A stretch of DNA of 64,000 bases from Gilvimarinus chinensis DSM 19667. GTDB lineage: Bacteria; Pseudomonadota; Gammaproteobacteria; Pseudomonadales; Cellvibrionaceae. The stretch lies in NCBI RefSeq assembly GCF_000377745.1, contig NZ_KB898710.1, positions 203,228 to 267,227 of the forward strand, in the 5' to 3' direction. Position numbers and translations under genes: made by a program. Positions 25,608 through 34,174 of this stretch are shown here, piece by piece. The notes below the pieces were generated by a model, which saw nothing but the letters and a program-made list of their open reading frames with translations, did not search any database and had not been told where the DNA came from. The stretch's first letter is position 1, and each line of letters starts with the position of its first letter.

Positions 25608-26368
25608 TCGTAAATCTGTTTTTTCTTCCAGTCATCATCTTCTTCAAACGCTTCCCATTGCTTTTGCGTTTGCTGTTCTTCTTTTATGGTGGGGTCGGGA
25701 GTCGCCTGCTGGGCGTTATACTCGGCTTCCAGCTTGTTAATAATAGCGCTGAGCTGCTCCACTTGTTTTTTTACATTCTGTCGCGCGGCTTCTTTTAATA
25801 GCAGCTTATGCGCCAAGGTGTAGTAGTGGATAGCCAGGCGAAGCTTGTTGTCGGCTCGTGCCTGCTTAGCTTGTTGGGTGTAACTGTCGATGGTGCTTTG
25901 CAGCAGCAGGCGGCGAATCTGTGTGTTGTAATGGGATGCTTCCGCTGATGCCAGTCGTCCCTTTTCACTTTGGTTGGAAATGTAACGCTGCAGCTCTTGC
26001 AGTAGCGGACGAATTTGGGAGGCTTGTGCAGACGTTAAGCGGGTTTTCTCGGCGTTGCCGGGCAAGTCTTCAAGCTGCTTATTGAATAGCTGTAATTCGG
26101 CATCGTGCCCTGCGTGAGGCTCCAGCTTCATCAGCTGCTCGCTGGTGTTGCATAAAATCCGATAAATAAACTTGTGCAAGTCATTGGATAGAAACCCCAC
26201 CGGAAAGCTCTTCGCCATATGCTTAAAAAGCTCTAAGCGTTTATGCAGTGCGGTAAGAATACGATTTTGCTGTTTGCGCTTTTTCGCCAAGTGCTGGTTG
26301 ATAAATACGTAGCAGACCAGCGCGGTCAGTAGAAATACCAGCCCGGCGATCAGATAAACTGACGACAT
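25604..26368 (-). CDS. Hypothetical membrane-anchored coiled-coil protein
   Basis: The 254-residue protein has one N-terminal transmembrane helix (about residues 4-24), then a long helical polar region with several coiled-coil stretches and a charged, Gln/Glu/Lys-rich tail ending in [11 protein letters not shown]. The orientation is likely a short N terminus outside and a large cytoplasmic part. I do not recognise a named family. Neighbours are msrB (convergent) and a tRNA cluster, neither of which suggests a role. Confidence 0.7.
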   Translation of the reverse strand: MSSVYLIAGLVFLLTALVCYVFINQHLAKKRKQQNRILTALHKRLELFKHMAKSFPVGFLSNDLHKFIYRILCNTSEQLMKLEPHAGHDAELQLFNKQLEDLPGNAEKTRLTSAQASQIRPLLQELQRYISNQSEKGRLASAEASHYNTQIRRLLLQSTIDSYTQQAKQARADNKLRLAIHYYTLAHKLLLKEAARQNVKKQVEQLSAIINKLEAEYNAQQATPDPTIKEEQQTQKQWEAFEEDDDWKKKQIYD

Positions 26369-26561
26369 TATGTATTACCGGTGAACAATCAAAGCCCGAG
26401 AGTAGCGCATTTTGGCTCATTACGCAGCATTAGGTTTGTATGTGGAGCGCTGGCAGGTGTTCTGTTTGAGCGCCTTTTGAGCGCTTTGTGGCTATCTTGA
26501 GCAGTTCGGCAGGGTCTCTAAGTCATTGTTTAAGCTCTTAAAAAAAATCGTGACGAAAGTG

Positions 26562-26590
26562 TTGACAGCCGGTGCAGGTCTATCTAGAAT
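26562..26590 (+). promoter_or_regulatory. Strong sigma-70 promoter of the tRNA-Glu/Gly cluster
   Basis: TTGACA at 26562-26567 and TAGAAT at 26585-26590 with a 17-base spacer. A GC-rich segment (GCGCCCC) follows the -10 box, the type of discriminator expected for growth-rate and stringent control of stable RNA. Confidence 0.8.
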
Positions 26591-26615
26591 GCGCCCCTCT
26601 TTTGACGAGACGCTT

Positions 26616-26691
26616 GTCCCCTTCGTCTAGAGGCCTAGGACACCGCCCTTTCACGGCGGTAACAGGGGTTCGACTCCCCTAGGGGACGCCA
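26616..26691 (+). tRNA. tRNA-Glu (TTC), copy 1
   Basis: A 76-base tRNA with encoded CCA. The acceptor GTCCCCT pairs with AGGGGAC, the anticodon loop is CTTTCAC giving TTC, and the T arm contains GGTTCGACT. It is identical to copy 2 at 26827-26902. Its wobble U34 is the substrate of TusA/MnmA and MnmC. Confidence 0.98.
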
Positions 26692-26692
26692 T

Positions 26693-26768
26693 GCGGAAAT
26701 AGCTCAGTTGGTAGAGCACAACCTTGCCAAGGTTGGGGTCGGGAGTTCGAGCCTCCTTTTCCGCTCCA
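26693..26768 (+). tRNA. tRNA-Gly (GCC), copy 1
   Basis: A 76-base tRNA with encoded CCA, one base after tRNA-Glu. The anticodon loop TTGCCAA gives GCC; the acceptor is GCGGAAA with TTTCCGC. Identical to copy 2. Confidence 0.98.
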
Positions 26769-26826
26769 CTTCCCTTTTACAGGGCAGGCAGTGTCAATGT
26801 TAAAAGAGAATTAGGTTAAGTCCTAC

Positions 26827-26902
26827 GTCCCCTTCGTCTAGAGGCCTAGGACACCGCCCTTTCACGGCGGTAACAGGGGTTCGACTCCCCTAGGGGACGC
26901 CA
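26827..26902 (+). tRNA. tRNA-Glu (TTC), copy 2
   Basis: Identical base for base to copy 1. It lies 58 bases after the first tRNA-Gly, and no separate promoter is evident in that spacer, so all four tRNAs probably share one transcript. Confidence 0.98.
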
Positions 26903-26904
26903 TT

Positions 26905-26980
26905 GCGGAAATAGCTCAGTTGGTAGAGCACAACCTTGCCAAGGTTGGGGTCGGGAGTTCGAGCCTCCTTTTCCGCTCCA
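26905..26980 (+). tRNA. tRNA-Gly (GCC), copy 2
   Basis: Identical to copy 1 with encoded CCA. It is the last tRNA before the cluster's terminator. Confidence 0.98.
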
Positions 26981-26985
26981 AATTC

Positions 26986-27018
26986 AAAAGGGTCAGCGTA
27001 CTGCGCTGGCCCTTTTTT
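26986..27018 (+). terminator. Terminator of the tRNA cluster
   Basis: GGG-CAGCG pairs with CGCTG-CCC around a 4-base loop, flanked by A-run and six T. It lies six bases after the last tRNA. Confidence 0.88.
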
Positions 27019-27155
27019 GGTTTAGCTTTGATCTTCCCAGTTTGTTTGGATGATTTTGGTTAATTCTTGTTGCCGTAGCGGCAATGTAGGCAATAAATTT
27101 GCCGCCGACACTGGCAGCCCGCGCCTACCAGTGTGCAACTGTTATACTCTCCCGC

Positions 27156-27560
27156 CTAATGCAAGCCCAGCACCTTAGTGCGCTCTTGTTCGTAATCAAA
27201 AGATCCCTGCGAATGAATAGCGTCGTGTAGCCGTTCATCGAGCCGCTGAAAGAGTTCAATTTCTTCGTCGGGCATGTAGTGCAGGCAGTCGCCACCAAAG
27301 TGCCACAGCAAGTCGCGCGGCAGTAATGGCGTCAGATGGGGGTAAGCCGCTATGGTGCGGCACATTACCAGTTGCCCTGTTTCGGCGTAGTCCGTACCGT
27401 TTAGGCGAGGTAGGGATTCCAGCTGCTGCAAATATTGCAGTGCATCTTCGTCGCCATCGTCATCTATAAAGGGCGGTTGCTGCTGTACGGCATGAATAAA
27501 CCGCGCCAATAGTTGTTGAATGGCGTGGCGATAGGTATCGGCGGCGCTGGTGTTGGACAT
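27156..27560 (-). CDS. PA2817 family protein
   Basis: A 134-residue acidic protein resembling the Pseudomonas PA2817 family: the HLTPLLPRDLLWHFGGDCLHYMPDEEI core is the recognisable part. No catalytic motif, signal or membrane segment is seen and function is unknown. It diverges from the YadGH-QueF operon with only 46 bases between starts, so the two promoters must overlap neighbouring coding ends. Confidence 0.75.
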   Translation of the reverse strand: MSNTSAADTYRHAIQQLLARFIHAVQQQPPFIDDDGDEDALQYLQQLESLPRLNGTDYAETGQLVMCRTIAAYPHLTPLLPRDLLWHFGGDCLHYMPDEEIELFQRLDERLHDAIHSQGSFDYEQERTKVLGLH

Positions 27561-27606
27561 TTTGGCTCCAGTGGGTGTGTTCGGTAATCAACTTTCAGAG
27601 GTTATT

Positions 27607-28545
27607 ATGACAGCTGCGCTTTCGATTAAAAATCTGCGCAAAACCTATGGCAATAATTTTGAAGCACTGAAGGGTATTTCTCTTGAGGTTCAGGCCGGTG
27701 ATTTTTTTGCGGTGCTGGGGCCAAATGGTGCGGGTAAATCGACGACCATCGGTATTATTTGTTCGCTGGTGCGTAAAAGCGCGGGCGAGGTAAGTGTTTT
27801 TGGTCATAGCATCGACACCGACTTTTCCTCTGCCAAACAAGAGCTTGGCATAGTGCCGCAAGAGTTTAACTTTAGTCAGTTTGAAAAAGTGCGGGATATT
27901 GTGCTGCAGCAGGGCGGTTACTATGGCTTGCCGCGCGCTAAAGCGGCCGAGCAGGCCGACAAGTACTTAAAAAAGCTGGGTCTTTGGGATAAGCGCGATA
28001 CACCGGCGCGCATGTTATCCGGCGGTATGAAGCGTCGCCTGATGATTGCCCGGGCGCTGGTGCATGAGCCACGGGTGTTGATTTTGGATGAGCCTACCGC
28101 TGGGGTGGATATTGAGCTGCGGCGCTCCATGTGGGAGTTTTTGCGCGAAATTAATGCCCAGGGCACCACCATCATTCTTACTACTCATTATCTGGAAGAA
28201 GCAGAGAGCCTGTGTCGCAATGTGGCGATTATTGATCACGGTGAAATCGTGCAAAACACCAGCATGAAATCGCTATTAAAGCGCCTGAACAAAGAAGTCT
28301 TTGTGTTTGATGTTGAGGGCGAGCTAAAAAAAGCGCCCGAACTGGCCGGCCATATCGTCGAGTGGGTGGATGAGCACTCTTTCGAAGTAGAGGTAGAAAA
28401 GGGGCAAAGTTTGAATCATCTGTTTGCCGAGCTAACCCGGCAAGGCCTGGAAGTGGTGAGTATGCGTAATAAGGCCAATCGTCTTGAAGAGTTGTTTGTC
28501 TCTTTGGTGGCCAGCAGTCGAGGGGAGGGGACCGATGGAGTTTAA
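27607..28545 (+). CDS. yadG: ABC transporter ATP-binding protein (YadG-like)
   Basis: The 312-residue nucleotide-binding protein shows Walker A GPNGAGKST near residue 40, signature MLSGGMKRRLMIARAL near 138, Walker B VLILDEPTAGVD near 160, and the switch His in TTHYLEEAE. An accessory C-terminal domain of about 90 residues follows. With the next gene it forms an ABC-2-type exporter whose cargo is unknown. The ATG at 27607 has an AGAGG ribosome site; the frame runs 19 codons further upstream without one. Confidence 0.88.
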   Translation: MTAALSIKNLRKTYGNNFEALKGISLEVQAGDFFAVLGPNGAGKSTTIGIICSLVRKSAGEVSVFGHSIDTDFSSAKQELGIVPQEFNFSQFEKVRDIVLQQGGYYGLPRAKAAEQADKYLKKLGLWDKRDTPARMLSGGMKRRLMIARALVHEPRVLILDEPTAGVDIELRRSMWEFLREINAQGTTIILTTHYLEEAESLCRNVAIIDHGEIVQNTSMKSLLKRLNKEVFVFDVEGELKKAPELAGHIVEWVDEHSFEVEVEKGQSLNHLFAELTRQGLEVVSMRNKANRLEELFVSLVASSRGEGTDGV

Positions 28546-29308
28546 TGCTCAGATGGTGGCGCTTGGCACCATTGTTCGTAAAGAGATCAAACGTTTTTCC
28601 CGTATATGGGTGCAAACGCTGTTACCGCCGGTTATCACTATGTCGCTGTACTTTGTGATTTTTGGCAAGTTGATTGGGTCGCGAGTCGGGACGATGGATG
28701 GCATCAGTTACATGCAGTTTGTGGTGCCGGGGCTGATCATGATGGCGGTACTCACTAATTCTTATACGAACGTCGTTTCGTCTTTTTTTAGCGCTAAATT
28801 TCAGCGTTCGATAGAGGAGTTACTGGTGTCGCCGACGCCGAATGTGATTATTTTATTGGGGTACTGCGCCGGCGGTATGGCCCGTGGCTTGTGTGTGGGT
28901 GCCTTGGTGACGGTAGTCGCGCTGTTTTTTACTGACATTCAGGTGCATAGCTGGCCTTTAACCGCGGGTATTATTTTTCTGACGTCGCTATTTTTCTCGT
29001 TGGCGGGTTTTATTAACGCGGTTTACGCCAATACATTTGACGATATATCCATTGTGCCCACGTTTGTCCTTACGCCACTTACCTATTTGGGTGGGGTGTT
29101 TTATTCCGTGAGCTTGCTGCCTGAGTTCTGGCAGTGGGTGTCACATTTAAATCCGATTTTGCATATGGTCAGTGCGTTCCGCTATGGCATGCTTGGTACC
29201 GGCGGAGAAAATGTGGGTTTTGCGTTTGCGGGGTTGATCGTATTTACCGCCGTGTTGTTTGCCGTGGGTTTGCATTTACTGAAATCGGGTAAGCGGTTAC
29301 GGGCTTAA
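28535..29308 (+). CDS. yadH: ABC-2 type transporter permease (YadH-like)
   Basis: A 257-residue permease with about six membrane helices and the ABC-2 family ending (PLTYLGGVFYSVSLLP, then LNPILHMVSAFRYG). The ATG at 28535 overlaps the yadG stop by 11 bases and has a strong GGGGAGGGG ribosome site, so translation is coupled. Substrate unknown. queF follows after 14 bases. Confidence 0.88.
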   Translation: MEFNAQMVALGTIVRKEIKRFSRIWVQTLLPPVITMSLYFVIFGKLIGSRVGTMDGISYMQFVVPGLIMMAVLTNSYTNVVSSFFSAKFQRSIEELLVSPTPNVIILLGYCAGGMARGLCVGALVTVVALFFTDIQVHSWPLTAGIIFLTSLFFSLAGFINAVYANTFDDISIVPTFVLTPLTYLGGVFYSVSLLPEFWQWVSHLNPILHMVSAFRYGMLGTGGENVGFAFAGLIVFTAVLFAVGLHLLKSGKRLRA

Positions 29309-29322
29309 AAGGGTTATATCTT

Positions 29323-30150
29323 ATGGCGACTATTAAAGACAGCCCGCTGGGCAAAAGCAGCGCTTATGTTGCGCAATACGACCCGTCTTTGTTGTATCCC
29401 ATTGCTCGCGGCGAGTCTCGTAAGGCGCTGGGGCTGAATGATGCGCTGCCATTTTTCGGTGAAGACATCTGGACTGGCTACGAGCTTTCCTGGCTTAACG
29501 CTAAGGGGTTGCCGCAGGTGGCGCTTATCGAATTCTGTCTGCCCTGTGATAGCCCGAATATTGTTGAATCCAAATCGATCAAGCTGTATTTGAATTCGTT
29601 TAATCAGAGTCATTTTTCGGGCGCGGCTGAGGTTCAGGCGTTGATTACGAAGGATTTATCTCAGGCTGCAGGTGCCACGGTAACCGTGAGTTTACGTTCA
29701 GTGAATGAAGTTGATGCGGGGTTTGTTGGCTTTGCGGGGGCTCCGCTTAACGCCACCTGCTTGGACGATTTGGATATACATATCGATGAGTACACTCCCA
29801 ATCCCAGCCTTCTGTCAGCTACCGCTGGGGAGGGTGGCAGCTTCTTTAGTAACTTATTGAAATCTAATTGCCCTGTCACGGGCCAGCCGGATTGGGCCAG
29901 TGTGTGGGTCAGTTGCACCGGGGTCAATATCAATCCTGAAGGGTTGCTGCGCTATATTGTGTCTTATCGTGAGCATCAGGATTTTCACGAGCACTGTGTT
30001 GAACGTATGTTCTGCGATGTGCTGGCTCAGTGCCAGCCGACAACCCTTGAGGTTTATGCGCGCTACACCCGTCGCGGCGGCTTGGATATTAACCCGTACC
30101 GCGCAACGGCAAAGCAAAGTGCTCCCAGACTGAGGCTGATTAGACAATAA
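29323..30150 (+). CDS. queF: NADPH-dependent 7-cyano-7-deazaguanine reductase QueF (long type)
   Basis: The 275-residue protein is the two-domain YqcD form. Catalytic Cys183 and Asp190 lie in NCPVTGQPDWASVWV, and the QueF motif ESKSIKLYLNSFN is at residues 82-94. It reduces preQ0 to preQ1, a precursor of queuosine at G34 of GUN tRNAs. It is the third gene of the yadG-yadH-queF run. Its 3' end overlaps the opposite adenylate cyclase gene by 11 bases. Confidence 0.95.
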   Translation: MATIKDSPLGKSSAYVAQYDPSLLYPIARGESRKALGLNDALPFFGEDIWTGYELSWLNAKGLPQVALIEFCLPCDSPNIVESKSIKLYLNSFNQSHFSGAAEVQALITKDLSQAAGATVTVSLRSVNEVDAGFVGFAGAPLNATCLDDLDIHIDEYTPNPSLLSATAGEGGSFFSNLLKSNCPVTGQPDWASVWVSCTGVNINPEGLLRYIVSYREHQDFHEHCVERMFCDVLAQCQPTTLEVYARYTRRGGLDINPYRATAKQSAPRLRLIRQ

Positions 30151-31516
30151 CCTTGTCGTCGAGTTTTTCGGCCGCCTTTTTAAGTGCGGTAATAACGCGA
30201 TCTTTATCGTAATTTTTCACTTTGTCCAGGTCGAGGTACATGGAAAACCCCTCGGCCCGATCTTCAAAATAAGTTTGATTGCGACCCAAGTCTTTGCGTA
30301 GCCCAGCCACCTGATACACTTTAACCGGTGCACTGAATCCTTTAACAGTAATGTCACCTTTATCGCGGCATAGCACCGAATCTTTTACCAGTGACCAGGT
30401 TTCATGGGAAATCAGAATTTCATCCGGGTCAGCGGCGGATTCCAGGCGGCTTGCCAGGTTTACGTGGGTGCCGAGCACGGTGTAATCCAAATGGCTTGAG
30501 GTGCCGAAGGTGCCGACCGTGCAGTATCCGGTATTGATTCCCATACGAATTTGCAATGGCTTTTTAATGCCCTGATTCCACCACTCCTGCTGTAGAGATT
30601 TCATGCGTTTTTTCATGGCTATCGCCATTTGTACGCAGCGTAAGCAGTCATCTTTTACTCCTTTGCTTGCGCTATCGCCGAACAGCACCATTACCGCATC
30701 GCCCATAAACTTGTCGATGGTGCCTCCGAAGTGGGTGACGATCTTTGTCATTTCCGTCAAATATTGGTTGAGAAGTTCGGTCAGGGCTTCGGCCTCCATC
30801 TCTTCCGAGAGCTGGCTAAAGTCTTTGATATCGGAGAAAAAGACGGTGATTTTTTTGCGCTCGGCCTGCAGGGTTTCATCGCGGCCCTGGTTTACGGCTT
30901 GCCAAACGGCTGGAGCTAAATAACGAGATAATTTGTAGGCCCGTATTTTATGCCATTTTTGCTCGTTAATAAGTTTGGCGTTGTTAAGTTTTAAGCGGTG
31001 GAAGCGCTGATGCATATACGCGGCATAAGCAAGGAAATAGGTAAGAATGCCAATCAAGCTGACGGCACTGATTTCGAAATTGCTGTTAAAAATAAGCTGT
31101 GGTTTGTGGATGAGTAGACTGAGCCCAACCCCACATGCGAGAGCGGTGTTATCCTCCAGCCAACGCCTTAAGCCTCCATTCAAAAGCGCGTTGAATTGAA
31201 CCATGGCGAAAAACAAAATGCTGGGCAATAAAGAGAAGTTAATTAAGTTGAGGATGACTCCGATAATGGCTGCGTCGGCATAGGTAAACCAGCGTTGTAC
31301 CTTTTGCTGTTGTTTAGGCTCTTGATTACGACTAAAAACAAAACTGCCGTAAGCGTATGCAAGCAAAAAAACAATCGCTGCAATATAGGTCCAGTTGATG
31401 TCTTTCCAGTCCATCATTGCTGCCAGTGTTCCGCCTGTGGCAAAGCACATAAGGGTGCGAAAATAATATTGCTGCAGCGTTGTGTCTGAGTGTTTGATGT
31501 CGTTGGTTGTAGTCAT
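30140..31516 (-). CDS. Membrane-bound class III adenylate/guanylate cyclase
   Basis: The 458-residue protein has about five or six N-terminal membrane helices (residues about 20-190) and a C-terminal class III cyclase domain. Metal-binding aspartates are in TVFFSDIKDFS and KFMGDAVMVLFGD; substrate and transition-state residues are in YTVLGTHVNLASRLE. The layout resembles CyaB of pseudomonads (MASE2-type sensor), but I cannot assign the membrane part firmly. The product is most likely cAMP. The ATG at 31516 is preferred to a GTG at 31561, although its ribosome site is weak. A coiled-coil membrane gene lies just upstream. Confidence 0.85.
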   Translation of the reverse strand: MTTTNDIKHSDTTLQQYYFRTLMCFATGGTLAAMMDWKDINWTYIAAIVFLLAYAYGSFVFSRNQEPKQQQKVQRWFTYADAAIIGVILNLINFSLLPSILFFAMVQFNALLNGGLRRWLEDNTALACGVGLSLLIHKPQLIFNSNFEISAVSLIGILTYFLAYAAYMHQRFHRLKLNNAKLINEQKWHKIRAYKLSRYLAPAVWQAVNQGRDETLQAERKKITVFFSDIKDFSQLSEEMEAEALTELLNQYLTEMTKIVTHFGGTIDKFMGDAVMVLFGDSASKGVKDDCLRCVQMAIAMKKRMKSLQQEWWNQGIKKPLQIRMGINTGYCTVGTFGTSSHLDYTVLGTHVNLASRLESAADPDEILISHETWSLVKDSVLCRDKGDITVKGFSAPVKVYQVAGLRKDLGRNQTYFEDRAEGFSMYLDLDKVKNYDKDRVITALKKAAEKLDDKVIV

Positions 31517-31608
31517 CGTCAGGGTCTTGGTCTCGCGTAGGGCAGAGTCATCTGGTGCCACATCTTATACATTAAGTGCTGTAGACGTCTATGCTGGCGG
31601 TGATTATG

Positions 31609-32772
31609 TTACCCCTTGCTGCGAAGATCCAAATAGCGTTCTTCGAGTTCGGCGTATTGGGCCTCCAGCTGAGAGTGGCGCTGCTGTAAATCCTGCTGGC
31701 CAGCATCCTGTTGGCTGTCTCTTAGAACCTGATTTTCCTTCTCAAGCGAGTCGATGTGGTTTAAAAGATCTTTTGTCTCAAGAGTAAATTGATGCAGGGT
31801 GGCGCGCATATCATCCATTTCGTGTTGTTGGTCGATGGTGTTATTCAGCGCTGACTCAAGCTCATTGAGTTTTTGAGTGCTGGCTTCTAGTTCGCTTTCT
31901 AGCAGTTGTACACAGGTTTCTGATTCTTTCACGTAACGAAGTTGTTGTTCTAGTTGGTCCTGGAGCTGCTGGATCACGGCTTCTTTTTCTTCTGCGCTTT
32001 TAGCGTCCAGAAGTTGCTGTTGCAGCTTGTTAATTATCCGGTGTTGATCGGCGGCTACATTGCGCAGTTTGTTCAGCTCGTCTGCGGTACGTGGGTCGGC
32101 ACGGGTTAGGGTGATGCGTTCAGGCTCAACACTGGAGGTTGAGGTAGGTTCAGAGCCGGTGGCGGCGATAATGCTGTGATGAATGTCGTCGTAGAGGCTG
32201 TTATATTGATTGAGGAGCGCGCTGAATTTTGCGGGATCTTCTACTTCATCTTGCATGGCCATTAATTGTTCGTAGTAGTGCTGCGCCTCAAGGCGGGCAG
32301 TTTCCCACTGCTGTTCCATTTCAAAAAATAGCTTTTTAAATTGTTCTAGATTTTGTATGCGTTTTTCAGCTGTTGCCAGTGCTTGATCTTGATTGGGCTC
32401 TGCGTTTAATAAATTGAGAAATTTCTCGCCAGCTTGTTCCCATGTTCCCTCGGCAGCCTCTGGCCCTAAGTGCGATAGCAGGTGATAGTGAATGGCTGCT
32501 AATTGTGCGCTGGGCGATAGGCTCTCTGTGGGGGTGTTAATATCACCCTCGGGGGCTTGGCTGAAGAAATGTTTGCTGGTGTTTTTCAGTTGGTCTTCAA
32601 GTGGAGTTTGGTGCTCGGTGTGCGCCGCTGAACGCTCGAGGCTTAGGCGCAACTGCTCTTGTTGGCGTCTAATCAGTCTGCGTAATTTTCGTATATACAG
32701 GTAAATCAGTAGCCCGGCCACAAGAAGTGCCAGGGCTGCTTCTAGCAATACAATCAATAAAATTGATGGCAT
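31609..32772 (-). CDS. Hypothetical membrane-anchored coiled-coil protein, 387 aa
   Basis: One N-terminal transmembrane helix (about residues 3-27) is followed by a basic patch (RKLRRLIRRQQ) and then a nearly continuous run of heptad-like, Gln/Glu/Leu-rich sequence, with the densest coiled coil between about residues 230 and 385. There is no recognisable enzyme domain. The basic patch just after the helix suggests the bulk is cytoplasmic. It precedes the adenylate cyclase on the same strand by about 90 bases, so they may be cotranscribed; a scaffold role is speculation. Confidence 0.7.
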   Translation of the reverse strand: MPSILLIVLLEAALALLVAGLLIYLYIRKLRRLIRRQQEQLRLSLERSAAHTEHQTPLEDQLKNTSKHFFSQAPEGDINTPTESLSPSAQLAAIHYHLLSHLGPEAAEGTWEQAGEKFLNLLNAEPNQDQALATAEKRIQNLEQFKKLFFEMEQQWETARLEAQHYYEQLMAMQDEVEDPAKFSALLNQYNSLYDDIHHSIIAATGSEPTSTSSVEPERITLTRADPRTADELNKLRNVAADQHRIINKLQQQLLDAKSAEEKEAVIQQLQDQLEQQLRYVKESETCVQLLESELEASTQKLNELESALNNTIDQQHEMDDMRATLHQFTLETKDLLNHIDSLEKENQVLRDSQQDAGQQDLQQRHSQLEAQYAELEERYLDLRSKG

Positions 32773-32920
32773 CAGCAGGTAACCTCGAATAATTGTTATA
32801 AATGAGAGATCTTTTTGTCGGTTTATTATGGTTCAAGCGGCTTATATATGCGAACTCTTGCGCCGAAAGCCAGGTTTGGCTTGCTACAATATTGCTTTTG
32901 GGTAATTTAGGAGTGCTTTA

Positions 32921-33484
32921 ATGGACGCAGTAACGGCTTTAACGCGGCGGGTATCGGTGGCTAAATTACAAGAGCCGGGGCCCTCCGATGAGCAGTTGTC
33001 TCAGTTGATCGGGGCGGCTGTGCGGGCCGCAGATCACGGCCTGCTTCGGCCTTGGCGGTTTTTATTGGTTCAAGAGGAGAGCCGCAATCGTTTGGGTGAG
33101 GTGTTTTGTGAAGCGGTGCTCGCCGATTCAGCTACGGTCAGTGAAAGTGTTCAGCAAAAATTTCGCAATATGCCACTAAGAGCCCCTTGTTTAATGGTGG
33201 TGATTGCTTCTATTCAAGAGCACCCTAAAGTTCCCAGGCAGGAGCAGATCATCTCGGCAGGAGCGGCGGCACAAAACATTATCAACGCGGCTTATGCTCT
33301 CGGGCTTGGTGCCATGTGGCGTACAGGGGACATGGCGTATCACCCTAGAGTATTGAAGGCACTGGGACTGAAGCCACATGAAGAATTGGTCGGTTATATT
33401 TATCTGGGGACACCGGTAAATCAACCGGGCGAGCCTAAAGCTGTAGATGTAGCGCCATTACTTCAGCATTGGACTAATAAGTAA
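32921..33484 (+). CDS. ydjA: NAD(P)H nitroreductase, YdjA type
   Basis: A small (187-residue) FMN nitroreductase. The N-terminal TRRVSVAKLQEPGPSDEQL, then AADHGLLRPWRFLLV, and the C-terminal GLGAMWRTGDMAYHP match YdjA. The fold binds FMN as a dimer and reduces nitro compounds or quinones; the natural substrate is unknown. An AGGAG ribosome site precedes the ATG. A tRNA-Ser promoter starts immediately after the stop. Confidence 0.88.
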   Translation: MDAVTALTRRVSVAKLQEPGPSDEQLSQLIGAAVRAADHGLLRPWRFLLVQEESRNRLGEVFCEAVLADSATVSESVQQKFRNMPLRAPCLMVVIASIQEHPKVPRQEQIISAGAAAQNIINAAYALGLGAMWRTGDMAYHPRVLKALGLKPHEELVGYIYLGTPVNQPGEPKAVDVAPLLQHWTNK

Positions 33485-33513
33485 TTGATTTTATGCCTTC
33501 GGTTATGTAGGAT
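33485..33513 (+). promoter_or_regulatory. Candidate promoter of tRNA-Ser
   Basis: TTGATT at 33485-33490 and TAGGAT at 33508-33513, 17-base spacer, followed by GC-rich TGCGCTCC. It begins right after the ydjA stop. Confidence 0.55.
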
Positions 33514-33591
33514 TGCGCTCCTCTTAAACAGGGGCTAACTTATTGTTTTCGGCGGATAAACCGCTGCAGGCATTACCCCTGATTTAATGCG

Positions 33592-33679
33592 GGTGAGGTG
33601 GCCGAGTGGTCGAAGGCGCACGCCTGGAAAGTGTGTAACGGGAAACCGTTCGAGGGTTCGAATCCCTCCCTCACCGCCA
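33592..33679 (+). tRNA. tRNA-Ser (GGA)
   Basis: An 88-base class II tRNA. Acceptor GGTGAGG pairs with CCTCACC, the anticodon loop CTGGAAA gives GGA, a long variable arm (AACGGGAAACCGTT region) is present and CCA is encoded. Confidence 0.97.
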
Positions 33680-33682
33680 TAC

Positions 33683-33722
33683 AAAAAACCGCCGAAGGTC
33701 GACTGACTTTCGGCGGTTTTTT
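33683..33722 (+). terminator. Terminator of tRNA-Ser
   Basis: AACCGCCGAAAGTC-type stem: ACCGCCGAAGGTC pairs with GACTTTCGGCGGT (with one G-T) followed by T-run. It is four bases after the tRNA. Confidence 0.88.
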
Positions 33723-34043
33723 ATTGGGTTAAAGGTAGGCGGGAGGCGTTCGGCCGCGCCTCTGCATCCTGCAGTTGCGGCATTTGTGCATCTCTGCACA
33801 TCAGCCCCGAAATAGCGTTCGATCATTTGCCGGGAGTAAATGGAACCGCTTGAAGGGAGTCGCTCAGTGATTAAGTGTTGAGGCCTCTTCGGCAACATTG
33901 AGTCTTTGTTTTTGTTGTGGACTGTTTGCGGCAATTGTGAGGGGCTTTGGGGCTTTGGCTGCGCGCTCAATGATCAACCTGTTCAACCCTTAAGCAAGAG
34001 GGGTGGGGAAGTTAGAAAAAAGAGATTTTTTTCTTTTAAGCGC
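33723..34043. other. Intergenic region between tRNA-Ser and tRNA-Arg
   Basis: About 320 bases without a supported gene. A minus-strand open frame (33671-33970) runs through the terminator and into tRNA-Ser, which argues against it being real. I see no integrase remnant or direct repeat of the tRNA 3' ends here. Confidence 0.5.
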
Positions 34044-34072
34044 TTGACCTTGCGGGGGGGAATCACTACTAT
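34044..34072 (+). promoter_or_regulatory. Promoter of tRNA-Arg
   Basis: TTGACC at 34044-34049, 17 bases, TACTAT at 34067-34072, followed by GC-rich ACGCGCC. The spacer contains a run of seven G. Confidence 0.7.
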
Positions 34073-34089
34073 ACGCGCCTCCTAACGAC

Positions 34090-34166
34090 GCACTCGTAGC
34101 TCAGCTGGATAGAGTACTCGGCTACGAACCGAGCGGTCGGAGGTTCGAATCCTCCCGAGTGCGCCA
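34090..34166 (+). tRNA. tRNA-Arg (ACG)
   Basis: A 77-base tRNA with encoded CCA. The acceptor is GCACTCG with CGAGTGC; the anticodon loop CTACGAA gives ACG, so A34 must be deaminated to inosine by TadA to read CGU, CGC and CGA. Confidence 0.98.
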
Positions 34167-34174
34167 TATATACT

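Noticed and set aside
26616..26980. Mobile element or integration site causing the tRNA duplication
   Set aside because: No integrase, IS ends or flanking direct repeats; only the tRNA units are duplicated.
33671..33970. Minus-strand open frame of 99 codons between tRNA-Ser and tRNA-Arg
   Set aside because: Its 3' end runs through the tRNA-Ser terminator into the tRNA, and the translation has no protein-like pattern.
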